From: Micromonospora sp. CCTCC AA 2012012
GTDB taxonomy: Bacteria > Actinomycetota > Actinomycetes > Mycobacteriales > Micromonosporaceae
Assembly (NCBI RefSeq): GCF_040499845.1
Contig: NZ_CP159342.1
Coordinates: forward strand, 1,860,001-1,924,000
DNA: 64,000 nt
Direction: 5' to 3'
Made by a program: the position numbers and the translations under genes. Below are positions 7,843 through 16,393 of the stretch, one piece after another (position 1 is the stretch's first letter; the number at the start of each line of letters is the position of its first letter). The notes beneath the pieces are model-generated. The model had not been told where the DNA came from. It was given only the letters and a program-made list of their open reading frames with translations, and searched no databases.

Positions 7843-8247
7843 GTGAGCAGCCCGGTGCAGGTCCCTTCCCGTTTCGTCCTCACGGTCAAGGACGTCGCCA
7901 CTGCGGCCGGGGTCGCGCCGTCCGCCGTGCGCTTCTATGAGCAGCACGGGGTGATCAACGCCCACCGCACCGCAGGCGACCAGCGGCGCTTCGACGACAA
8001 CGCCGCCTGTCGGATCAAGGTCGCCAAGGTCGCCCAGCGCGTCGGACTCACCGTCCGGGAAATCGCAGACGTGTTCGCCGCGCTGCCCGACGACCCCCAG
8101 CCGCCCGACTGGCAACGTGTCGCCGCCGTCCTCATCGACGAGGCGCAGACGCGCACCGCGGCACTGCAGGCGTACCTCGGCGAGATGCTCTCCGGCGCTC
8201 GACTGTGCGAGATCGACGACCGCACCGAGGTGTCCGAACAGGTCTGA
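7843..8247 (+). CDS. MerR-family transcriptional regulator
   Basis: A 134-residue protein from GTG 7843. The N-terminal winged helix is LTVKDVATAAGVAPSAVRFYEQHGVI followed by RTAGDQRRFDDNAACRIKVAKVAQRVGLTVREIADVF, the complete MerR DNA-binding domain. A short dimerisation helix and a tail follow. There is one Cys in the tail (ARLCEID), not the SoxR iron-sulfur cluster pattern, so it is not a classical SoxR. Its target is most likely the adjacent FMN reductase/MFS pair through the palindrome at 7795-7812. MerR proteins untwist promoters with long spacers when they bind their ligand, which fits the spacing there. The inducer is unknown. Confidence 0.85.
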   Translation: MSSPVQVPSRFVLTVKDVATAAGVAPSAVRFYEQHGVINAHRTAGDQRRFDDNAACRIKVAKVAQRVGLTVREIADVFAALPDDPQPPDWQRVAAVLIDEAQTRTAALQAYLGEMLSGARLCEIDDRTEVSEQV

Positions 8248-8583
8248 ACGCGGCGGCGGCCTCGACCACGACTCGCAGCCCTCGGACCACGACAGGAGAG
8301 GGGTCGATCCCTTCGTACACCATCCTGAACCCTTACGCACAAGAACTGTCATTATGATGTACCGCCGTTTCATACCCTTTGTCCGTAGAATTTGATGGAT
8401 TGTCATTATCGGTAATCCGTTAATTGGCCGACGGCGAGGTGGAGACGGCGGCACGCGGGCGGCGCTGACGATCGCCGACGTCGAACGGATGAAGGTGGGC
8501 GCGCTGACTGACCTCGACCAGCGGACCCACCGCCGGGCGCTGAGATTGAGGTCGGCGCAGGGCGGTGGGTCCGTCGTCGCGGG
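8248..8583. other. Intergenic stretch between convergent genes with an AT-rich core
   Basis: No convincing gene is seen. Bases about 8335-8430 are markedly AT-rich for this genome. They contain the 9-base direct repeat TGTCATTAT at 8347-8355 and 8401-8409, and an inverted pair GGATT (8397-8401) and AATCC (8414-8418). Both flanking genes end here, so ordinary promoters are not expected. It could hold a small RNA or be residue of an old insertion. Confidence 0.4.
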
Positions 8584-9360
8584 CTACTCCTCCGGCTCCC
8601 AGGCGATCAGCTGGTCGAAGACGCGCCGGTCGCCCTCGACCTGCAGCGAGTCCATCGTGATGCGGCCGTAGCAGAACATGACCAGCTCGTTGGCCGTACC
8701 CCGGGCGGAGACCCACGCCGTCTCCGGGACCTCGCCGGCGACCGGCGTGGGGAGGCGGGCGGTCCGGGCGCCGTCGGCGGAGAACCAGAGGCGCCAGGAG
8801 CGGCCCTCGGTGGCGTGGTAGTCGACGACCGCGGGCTCGTGCGGCCACGGGGCCGTCGTCGCGACGCAGGTGGTCACGAACTCGTCGACACCGTCGAGGG
8901 CTACCTCGTCCGGCAGCGGCTGCGGGGCGCCCACGGCGACCTGGGCGTCGTACGTGTGCACGGCGACCTGCTGGAGCTGGTGCCGGGCGACGGCACCGGT
9001 GGTCTGCGGCGACTGCGACGAACCCCACCAGGTCCAGCACCCACGATCCGGGCCGGCGTCCCGCAGCGCGGCCAGCAGCTCCTCCGTCGACTCGGCGAAC
9101 CAGGTCAGCAGGGCCTCGCGCTCCCGGGGCACCACCGGGGCGGGGATCGCGGGCGGAGTGTCGGCGGGCCCCGCGGCCACGATGGCGGCCCACCTGCGAC
9201 GTCCCTCGCCCAGGTGCTGCACCAGGTCGAACAGTGTCCACTCGGGACAGGTCGGCACCCGCACGTCGAGGCTAGGTGCCGCGGCGACCGCCGCCCGGAA
9301 GGCGGTCGACCGTTCGTCCATCAGGCGCAGCAGGTCAGGGAACTCCAGGGTCTTCTCCAC
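8584..9360 (-). CDS. Maleylpyruvate isomerase-family, mycothiol-dependent-type enzyme
   Basis: A 258-residue protein with the DinB-like four-helix metal-binding N-domain: RVPTCPEWTLFDLVQHLGEGRRRW provides the first His, and ARHQLQQVAVHTYDAQVAVG the later metal His residues (HQ..Q..VHTYD). The C-terminal MDMPI_C-like domain ends with NELVMFCYGRITMDSLQVEGD. Members use mycothiol as a cofactor or are relatives of unknown substrate; all are cytoplasmic. It starts 60 bases after the FAD monooxygenase on the same strand. A plausible pathway is oxidation of an aromatic or polyketide-like compound by that enzyme followed by thiol-dependent isomerisation or conjugation here. The start is GTG. Confidence 0.85.
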   Translation of the reverse strand: MEKTLEFPDLLRLMDERSTAFRAAVAAAPSLDVRVPTCPEWTLFDLVQHLGEGRRRWAAIVAAGPADTPPAIPAPVVPREREALLTWFAESTEELLAALRDAGPDRGCWTWWGSSQSPQTTGAVARHQLQQVAVHTYDAQVAVGAPQPLPDEVALDGVDEFVTTCVATTAPWPHEPAVVDYHATEGRSWRLWFSADGARTARLPTPVAGEVPETAWVSARGTANELVMFCYGRITMDSLQVEGDRRVFDQLIAWEPEE

Positions 9361-9420
9361 CGCGGCTTTCTACCACCGCCCCTGCGGCGATCGACAGCGG
9401 ATTTGGTTCGTCCGGGTGGG

Positions 9421-10539
9421 TCAGGACGACTGGACCTGGTCGAACAGGGCGAGGGCCTCGGCGGGGTCCGGGCTGACCAGGCGCTCCAGACCCGCCGTCG
9501 TGATCGTCGCCCACCTGCCGGCCCGCGCCCACATCTGTTCCTCGAAGGCACGCACGACCTCGTCCAGGTCGCCGGAGCAGTCGGCGATGGACTCCGCGAG
9601 TTCGGCGCCCTCCAGCATCGCGAGGTTCGCGCCCGCGCCCAACGGGGGCATCAGGTGGGCGGCGTCGCCCAGGAGCGTCACCCCGGGGACGTGGGTCCAG
9701 CAGTGGGATACCGGCAGGACATGCAGGGGGCGGTGGACGAAGGTGGTGCCGCGCCGGAGGAGGTCGAGGACGGGAGCGGCCCAGCCGTCGAAGAGCGCTA
9801 GGAGGCTCGATCGCACCGCCTCGACGTCGGCCAGGTCCAGGTCGGCGTGCCAGTCCAGCGGCGCACGGAACTGGGCGTACACCTTGACGTGGCCGCCGCT
9901 GTTGCGTTGGGCGACGAGGGCCCGGTTCGCGCCGTACACCGCGAGCGCGCCGTCGCCGATCAACCGGGCCAGCTCGGGGTGGCGGGTGTCGACGTCGTCG
10001 AGGGAGGTCTCGACCGAGGTGACGCCGGTGTAGTGCGGCACCGCGGCGGAGACCGCCGGGCGGACCCGGGACCAGGCGCCGTCCGCGCCGACGACGAGGT
10101 CGAACGTCTCCTGTCGACCGTCCGCGAAGCGGACCAGGACGCCGTCCCGGGTCCCCGGCACCACCTGCGTCACGCCCCGCCCCCACTGCACGTCGAGCGG
10201 GCCGAGCAGCAGGTCACGGAGCTGCCCGCGGTCGATCTCGGGATTGGCGCGGTCGTCCGGGCCGGGCCGCCAGTCGCGCAGCACGGTCCCGTTCGGGTCC
10301 AGGATGCGCATGGCCTGCCCCTCGGGACGGGACAGCGCCCGGAACTGCGTCAGCAGCCCGGCCTTGTCCAGCGCGAGCTGGCCCATCCCCGCGTGCAGGT
10401 CCAGCGTGCCGCCCGGCGGACGGGCGTCCGGGGTGGCATCGCGTTCGAGGACGGCGACGGGAAGACCGTGGCGGTGCAGGACGTGGGCGAAGGTGAGGCC
10501 CCCGGGGCCACCCCCCACCACGGCGATACGGTGCCTCAT
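9421..10539 (-). CDS. FAD-dependent monooxygenase (PHBH/TetX-like)
   Basis: A 372-residue flavoprotein of the p-hydroxybenzoate hydroxylase group. The N-terminal Rossmann motif is AVVGGGPGGLTFAHVLHRHG with ERD at the end of strand 2. The DG motif appears as DLVVGADGAWSRVRPAV and the GD motif as VTLLGDAAHLMPPLGAGANL. The size and the LDLHAGMGQLALDKAGL region resemble TetX-type and other antibiotic-modifying monooxygenases, but the substrate cannot be assigned. It likely inserts oxygen into an aromatic compound in the cytoplasm. It is divergent from a TetR regulator with a 54-base gap containing a short palindrome, so repression by that TetR protein is likely. The downstream gene is the mycothiol-type enzyme. 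Confidence 0.87.
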   Translation of the reverse strand: MRHRIAVVGGGPGGLTFAHVLHRHGLPVAVLERDATPDARPPGGTLDLHAGMGQLALDKAGLLTQFRALSRPEGQAMRILDPNGTVLRDWRPGPDDRANPEIDRGQLRDLLLGPLDVQWGRGVTQVVPGTRDGVLVRFADGRQETFDLVVGADGAWSRVRPAVSAAVPHYTGVTSVETSLDDVDTRHPELARLIGDGALAVYGANRALVAQRNSGGHVKVYAQFRAPLDWHADLDLADVEAVRSSLLALFDGWAAPVLDLLRRGTTFVHRPLHVLPVSHCWTHVPGVTLLGDAAHLMPPLGAGANLAMLEGAELAESIADCSGDLDEVVRAFEEQMWARAGRWATITTAGLERLVSPDPAEALALFDQVQSS

Positions 10540-10543
10540 GGCG

Positions 10544-10554
10544 ATACACTGTAT
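10544..10554. promoter_or_regulatory. Short palindrome in the FAD monooxygenase/TetR divergent region, candidate operator
   Basis: ATACA-C-TGTAT is a perfect 5-1-5 inverted repeat, starting five bases upstream of the monooxygenase ATG and 40 bases before the TetR start. Flanking bases extend the symmetry only partially (GCGATACACTGTATTGTCGC). Its position would block both promoters, as usual for TetR-type repressors. The assignment rests on position and symmetry. Confidence 0.5.
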
Positions 10555-10593
10555 TGTCGCGTTACACCGCATCGCAATGGGCACGGAGTGACC

Positions 10594-11286
10594 ATGACCG
10601 TCTGGGACCGGCCCGAGCCGCCGAGCCGCCCCGTGCCGCTCGACCGGGAGCGGATCGTCGCCGCCGCCATCGCGCTGGCCGACGAGGGCGGACTGGAGGC
10701 GGTGTCCCTGCGTAAGGTCGCCGCCCGGCTCAACGCCGGTCAGATGCGGTTGTACGGATACATCTCCACCAAGGACGGGCTGCTCGACCTCATGGTGGAC
10801 GAGGTCCACGCCGAGATCCTGCCCGTCGAACAGCCCGGTGACTGGCGCGAGGCGCTGCGCGTCCTGGCCCACCGCACCCGGCAGGCCGCCCTGCGGCACG
10901 AATGGTTGGCCGACCTGCTCGGGGGACGCCCGTCCCTGGGCCCGAACGGCCTCGCCGTGACCGAGGCCCGGCTGGCCGCCCTCGACGGCCTCGCCGACAC
11001 CGACACGGCGATCCGCGCCGTGGAAACCGTCAGCGCCTACGTCACCGGCGCGATCCGGCACGAGATCGCGAACCTGCGGGCCGAGCGCGCCACGGGCCTG
11101 TCCGAGCGCGACTGGCAGCGCGCCAACGGCCCCCACGTGACGGGCATGTTGGCCACCGGCCGCTTCCCGGCGCTGACCAAGGCCGTGCACGACGGCACCG
11201 ACGTGGACGCCGAGACCTCCTTCGCGACCGGCCTGGAGTGGGTCCTCGACGCCGTGGCCGCCAGACTCACCGGACCGCCGGCGTGA
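10594..11286 (+). CDS. TetR-family transcriptional regulator
   Basis: A 230-residue repressor with DREERIVAAAI-like helix 1, then LEAVSLRKVAARLNAGQMRLYGYISTKDGLLDLM, a clear TetR helix-turn-helix. The remainder fits the TetR_C_1 ligand-binding type (as in TetR itself), including AVETVSAYVTGAIRHEIANL. The ATG at 10594 has GGAG five bases upstream; an in-frame GTG at 10588 is also possible. It faces the FAD monooxygenase, so it probably senses that enzyme's substrate. This resembles drug-inactivating monooxygenase/TetR pairs, though the ligand is unknown. Confidence 0.88.
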   Translation: MTVWDRPEPPSRPVPLDRERIVAAAIALADEGGLEAVSLRKVAARLNAGQMRLYGYISTKDGLLDLMVDEVHAEILPVEQPGDWREALRVLAHRTRQAALRHEWLADLLGGRPSLGPNGLAVTEARLAALDGLADTDTAIRAVETVSAYVTGAIRHEIANLRAERATGLSERDWQRANGPHVTGMLATGRFPALTKAVHDGTDVDAETSFATGLEWVLDAVAARLTGPPA

Positions 11287-11353
11287 CCGCCCGTGCTGCC
11301 ACGGCAGGTGAGCGGAGCTGCCCGCCGCGGCCGGGGCTGGCAAGGTCGGCGAC

Positions 11354-11929
11354 ATGACAGCGATGACTGGAACGGACGTCCGGGCGGCGGCCGGGGAATC
11401 GGTGCGGGTGCTCGGGCCACTGACCGACCGCGACTGGACAGCGCCCGCCGGGGACCTCGAATGGTCCTGCTGGACCACGGCCGCGCACCTCGCGCACGAC
11501 CTCGTCGCCTACGCCGGCCAGGTGATCGGCCGCTCCGACGCCGACTATCTGCCCTTCGACCTGCGGGTACGCCGGGACACTCCGCCGCGGCGGGTGCTGA
11601 CCGTCGTCACCGCCGCGGCGGGACTGCTCGGCGCGGCCGTCGACACCACCGATCTCGACGCCCGCGCCTGGCACTGGGGGCCGACCGATCCCGGTGGGTT
11701 CGCCGCGATGGGCGTCGCGGAGATCCTCCTGCACACGTACGACATCACCCGCGGCCTCGGCGTGGCCTGGCGGCCGCCGGCGGACCTCTGCGCGAGCGTG
11801 ACGCGGCGGCTCTTCCCGGACGCTCCGGGCGGCGAGCCACCCGAGGTGCTGCTCTGGCTGACCGGCCGGGACGAGCTACCCGACCACCCGCGCCGCACCT
11901 CGTGGACCTGGCGGGCTGCGCTCTCCTGA
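11354..11929 (+). CDS. DinB-like / mycothiol maleylpyruvate isomerase N-terminal domain protein
   Basis: A 191-residue protein. It shows SVRVLGPLTDRDWTAPAGDL and CWTTAAHLAHDLVAYAGQV, the first helices of the MDMPI_N/DinB fold with a metal His, and later GVAEILLHTYDITRGLGVAW, where HTYD supplies the other ligands. It lacks the C-terminal domain of full maleylpyruvate isomerases. A role in thiol-dependent metabolism of small molecules is possible; related proteins are mostly uncharacterised. It begins 67 bases after the TetR gene in the same direction. Starts at 11354 or 11363 are both possible. A strong hairpin follows it. Confidence 0.75.
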   Translation: MTAMTGTDVRAAAGESVRVLGPLTDRDWTAPAGDLEWSCWTTAAHLAHDLVAYAGQVIGRSDADYLPFDLRVRRDTPPRRVLTVVTAAAGLLGAAVDTTDLDARAWHWGPTDPGGFAAMGVAEILLHTYDITRGLGVAWRPPADLCASVTRRLFPDAPGGEPPEVLLWLTGRDELPDHPRRTSWTWRAALS

Positions 11930-11949
11930 CCGGCGACGCACTCCAGCCC

Positions 11950-11990
11950 GCTCGGCGACGCGGTCGCAACCCCCGACCGCGCTGCCGAGC
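11950..11990. terminator. Bidirectional hairpin terminator
   Basis: GCTCGGC (11950-11956) and CGCGGTCG (11959-11966) pair with CGACCGCG and GCCGAGC (11974-11990) around loop CAACCCC, about 17 pairs with one mismatch. It lies between the convergent DinB-like and Rox-like genes. Confidence 0.7.
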
Positions 11991-12048
11991 CCGTATCCGT
12001 GCTGCGGACTACCGACGAACCGGGCTACCGGCCGCCCCGCCGGTGACA

Positions 12049-13683
<1,635 letters not shown>

Positions 13684-13760
13684 TCACCTCCTCGGGCCGG
13701 TCACGGTCGAGTGCAAGCTACAAGTCCGCTCGTCACCCCGTCCAGCCGTTTCCGGGGGCC

Positions 13761-13804
13761 GGTCGGTAGCCGGGCGGCCCGTTCGGTCCGCCCGGCTACC
13801 GACC
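13761..13804 (-). terminator. Perfect 17-pair hairpin terminator of the DUF1062 gene
   Basis: Bases 13761-13777 are the exact reverse complement of 13788-13804, with a 10-base loop. It starts 3 bases past the DUF1062 stop and before the Rox-like gene's upstream region. Confidence 0.75.
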
Positions 13805-13806
13805 CC

Positions 13807-14367
13807 CTACTCCCCCGCCGTCACGATGAAGGTGAACCCGGCGCTCGTCGGACGGCGCAGCGGAACGTCGCACTTGACCCTCCGCAGCACCTCCTGCCTG
13901 CTGAGGCCGAGCCGGTGCGCGATGAGCCGCTCCGGGCGTACCGGCACCGGGTCTGCGAAGGTGACCTCCACCTGGACCGGCCATTCCTGGTCGAGGTACG
14001 CCTCCGGGGCGTCCAGCCGCCAGGCCCCCGTCCAGTCGAGCGTGAAGTGGCTGCGCCGGGCGAGCAACGGATCCAGCAGCGTGGACGCCACCAGCTCCGG
14101 GTCGTTGACGCGATAGCCGTGCAGCTCGGCCGGGTCGAAGGAGCTGACCGGCGTGCGCTCGTACACGGTGAGCTTGCTCGTCCGATCGCAGGACACGCAG
14201 CGGACCAGCAGCCACACGTCCAGCAGCTTGCGGTTGGCGTTGACGCGGAACCTGCCCTCGCCGGTGGTGGCCGAGGCCGACCGGCAGTCCACGCACCGCA
14301 ACGACACCAGCGGCAGGCGGGTCCGGCGGACGACCCAGGGCAGCACGATATGAGGTGATGAAGACAT
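13807..14367 (-). CDS. DUF1062 domain protein
   Basis: A 186-residue protein starting MSSSPHIVLPWVVRRTRLPL. It has two CxxC pairs, LRCVDCRSAS and LVRCVSCDRTSKLTVYERTP, which should bind zinc, followed by HGYRVNDPELVASTLLDP and a C-terminal region with ERLIAHRLGLSRQEVLRRV, a helix-turn-helix-like stretch. This matches the DUF1062 family of Firmicutes and Actinobacteria. Function is unknown; the zinc ribbon and helix-turn-helix-like part hint at nucleic-acid contact, but this is inference. It is a single-gene unit with its own strong terminator. Confidence 0.8.
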   Translation of the reverse strand: MSSSPHIVLPWVVRRTRLPLVSLRCVDCRSASATTGEGRFRVNANRKLLDVWLLVRCVSCDRTSKLTVYERTPVSSFDPAELHGYRVNDPELVASTLLDPLLARRSHFTLDWTGAWRLDAPEAYLDQEWPVQVEVTFADPVPVRPERLIAHRLGLSRQEVLRRVKCDVPLRRPTSAGFTFIVTAGE

Positions 14368-14462
14368 GTGTGTCGGGACCTGATCTCTGAAGACCTGACG
14401 TGAGGCCGATCACGCGCGGCCTCGAACGCTGGAGGACCGGGCGCACGAGGGCAGCCCGGTGG

Positions 14463-14482
14463 AGCCGACGGGAGCGTCGGCT
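14463..14482. other. Small perfect hairpin in the 14368-14656 gap
   Basis: AGCCGAC (14463-14469) and GTCGGCT (14476-14482) form a seven-pair stem with a six-base loop and no U-run. The rest of the 289-base gap upstream of the DUF1062 gene and downstream of the DUF1992 gene shows no gene I can support. Confidence 0.35.
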
Positions 14483-14656
14483 ACCGGTGAGCGCGGAAGC
14501 TGTCAGGTTCAGAGAGCGGGCGGGGTCACGCGATGCTGTCCTCTGTCCTCATCAGTGGGGTCGAGAGGCAACCTAAGGGAGCGCGGAAGAAAGCCCCAAG
14601 CGGTTTTCGACCGACCGGGACTGCGGTGGCCCGCAGCGGCGACGCCGGGCCGGTGG

Positions 14657-15154
14657 TCAGCGGCGCCACCACCGCCAGGACCGGCGGCGTCGAGCCGGTG
14701 GCGCCGCCGGCGGCGGGACCGCCGCCGCAGCGGCGACGCGTTCCGCCGCCGCGCGCTCCCGGTCGGCCCGCCACCGGTGTACGACGTCCTCGACCTTGAC
14801 CGGGCGGACCGCCACCCGGGGGCCGGTCGGGGTCCGCAGCCAGGCGACGATGTCGGCGTTGAGGTCGGCCGCGTACGACCGGACCGACTCCTCCGTGGGC
14901 AGGTCGCGCACCTCGTCGGGGAGCTGTTCGACGCGGCGCCGCAGTTGCAGCGGGGTGGGCAGCAGCAGGTCGCTGGGGAGCGCCTCCCGTTCCAGGAAGC
15001 TCTTGATCCACCACGACTCGTCGTAGGGCAGCCCGCGTCCGGGGATCGGCTTGCCCGCGCCGGGCAGGTTGTCGAACTCGCCGCGTTCCTGGGCCGAGCG
15101 GATCTGCGCCTCGACCGCCGCCTCCCAACTGGTCACCGCCGTCACCTCCGGCAT
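14657..15154 (-). CDS. DUF1992 (DnaJ-related, YdhN-like) domain protein
   Basis: A 165-residue protein. The N-terminal half carries WEAAVEAQIRSAQERGEFDN followed by LPGAGKPIPGRG, the defining signature of DUF1992, with a later LREREALP-like segment (FLEREALPSDLLLPTPLQLR). The C-terminal part is a charged helix and an Arg/Trp-rich end (RRRRSWRWWRR) preceded by an Ala/Pro linker. DUF1992 is also found at the end of some DnaJ-like proteins, so a chaperone-adaptor role is possible but unproven. The ATG at 15154 is the first methionine before the signature. A perfect inverted repeat separates it from the upstream gene. Confidence 0.82.
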   Translation of the reverse strand: MPEVTAVTSWEAAVEAQIRSAQERGEFDNLPGAGKPIPGRGLPYDESWWIKSFLEREALPSDLLLPTPLQLRRRVEQLPDEVRDLPTEESVRSYAADLNADIVAWLRTPTGPRVAVRPVKVEDVVHRWRADRERAAAERVAAAAAVPPPAAPPARRRRSWRWWRR

Positions 15155-15217
15155 CCACGGTATCCGCTGATCCGGCCCGGTTCGGGGTCCGCCGCGGGCA
15201 CGACGGTCCCGGTGGCG

Positions 15218-15252
15218 CGGCCGGGCCCGGCCCAGCCGGCCGGGCCCGGCCG
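15218..15252 (-). terminator. 15-pair GC hairpin after the 15253 gene
   Basis: CGGCCGGGCCCGGCC (15218-15232) is the exact reverse complement of 15238-15252 with a five-base loop; each arm is also nearly self-complementary. It abuts the stop codon of the Cys-rich coiled-coil gene. Confidence 0.7.
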
Positions 15253-15822
15253 TCACCGCGGTCCCTGGTCCGGCCGCTTCGGCGGGTACGGGTAGGCCGG
15301 CACCTTGGCGTCGACGTCGTGCTCGGGGAGCCGCTCCGGCGCCTCGCAGCCGGTGAACCGGCACGGTGGCTCCGGCTGCTGCGGCGGGCAGCACGCGTCC
15401 ATCCGGGCCGCCGCGGCGGTGGACCGTTCCCACTCCAGGGCGCTGCCCGGGTTGACCGTCGAGTAGAGGAAGACCAGTGCGTCGAGGTCGGTCCGCATCC
15501 GCTCCAGGGCGGGTGTCTGGCGTGCGGAGTCGTTGAGCAGCGCGCAGGTGTTCCGCGCGATGCTGTCCAGCAGGCAGATCATGGTGTCGGCCTGCGCGGA
15601 GAGGTGACTCAGCACCGTGTTGGTCTGGGCCTGCAGCGCGGCGAGCACCGCCTGTCCCTGCGCCAGCACGGTGAAGCCGGCGTCGAGGTGCGCCTCGGTG
15701 TCGAGCACCGCGTCGCGGACGGCCTTCGTGGCGTTGGTGCCGGCGAGCAGGTCGGTGTGGAGTTGGTCGAGTTTGCCGTTCGACGCGTTGATCGCGTTCA
15801 GGATGTCCTGTGCCGAAGCCAT
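15253..15822 (-). CDS. Unknown helical protein with Cys/Pro-rich tail (metallopeptidase cassette)
   Basis: I do not recognise a family. The 189-residue protein starts MASAQDILNAINASNGKLDQ. Up to about residue 130 it is predicted helical with heptad-like spacing (GQAVLAALQAQTNTVLSHL and later), which suggests a coiled coil or helical bundle. The tail contains DACCPPQQPEPPCRFTGCEA with four cysteines, then a Pro-rich end (VPAYPYPPKRPD). No signal peptide is present. It is the third gene of a unit with the 15866 and 16381 genes, 43 bases downstream, and ends in a strong hairpin. A partner, adaptor or cargo of the metallopeptidase is plausible; nothing in it shows catalysis. Confidence 0.6.
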   Translation of the reverse strand: MASAQDILNAINASNGKLDQLHTDLLAGTNATKAVRDAVLDTEAHLDAGFTVLAQGQAVLAALQAQTNTVLSHLSAQADTMICLLDSIARNTCALLNDSARQTPALERMRTDLDALVFLYSTVNPGSALEWERSTAAAARMDACCPPQQPEPPCRFTGCEAPERLPEHDVDAKVPAYPYPPKRPDQGPR

Positions 15823-15865
15823 CGGAGCCTCCGTGGGTGCGGTGGGGTGGTTCGGGATGATTCGT

Positions 15866-16393
15866 TCAGGGCGTGTGCGGCGGACGGGGCTCGTCGGGTC
15901 GGGACGGCGTCACCCGCTGCACGTCGAAGTGGGCCTGCTCGCGCATGTGCCGCACGCGTGCCTTCGGGTCGAGGTCGAGCGGCGGCTGGAACGGCGTCGG
16001 GCTGCTCGCGATCCGGACCTGTGTGTGGTCGATCGCGCCGACCGCGACGCCCGGACGGGCGATGCTGGACAACCCGCCGCCCCGGTTGTACTGGTGGATC
16101 GAGGCCGGGACGACGGTGCTGAGTTCGCCCTCCTCACCGGGGGCGAGGACGACCTGGTGCGGGACGAACGGGTGCGCGGAGACCACCACGATCCCGGGCC
16201 CGGGATCGTCGTCGTGGGGCACCCCGAAGTCGACCGAGAGCACCCGGCTGCCCGGGTCGTACGACAACCCGCTGAGCTCACCCGAGACGTGGAGCTGCGC
16301 GGACGTGTCGTTGCGGATCACCACCCGCAGCCGGCGCGCCCCCGACGCGTCGGCGTCGTCGAGCCGGACCGCCACCACGCTCACCTTCGCCAT
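15866..16393 (-). CDS. Unknown beta-rich protein overlapping the metallopeptidase gene
   Basis: A 175-residue protein with no family I recognise. It starts MAKVSVVAVRLDDADASGAR and is mostly predicted strand (RLRVVIRNDTSAQLHVSGEL, SRVLSVDFGVPHDDDPGPGI), as in Ig-like or C2-like sandwiches. A calcium-friendly acidic loop DDDPGPG and the later PLDLDPKARVRHMREQAHFD are notable. Its start overlaps the end of the metallopeptidase gene by 13 bases, with a GGAGGGAGC ribosome site inside that gene, so the two are translationally coupled. The product may bind or present the peptidase. No signal peptide is visible. Confidence 0.6.
   Translation of the reverse strand: MAKVSVVAVRLDDADASGARRLRVVIRNDTSAQLHVSGELSGLSYDPGSRVLSVDFGVPHDDDPGPGIVVVSAHPFVPHQVVLAPGEEGELSTVVPASIHQYNRGGGLSSIARPGVAVGAIDHTQVRIASSPTPFQPPLDLDPKARVRHMREQAHFDVQRVTPSRPDEPRPPHTP

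Noticed and set aside
7813..8454. A 213-codon minus frame through the MerR gene and the AT-rich island
   Set aside because: It is antisense to the MerR gene, and its AT-rich N-terminus lacks a ribosome site.
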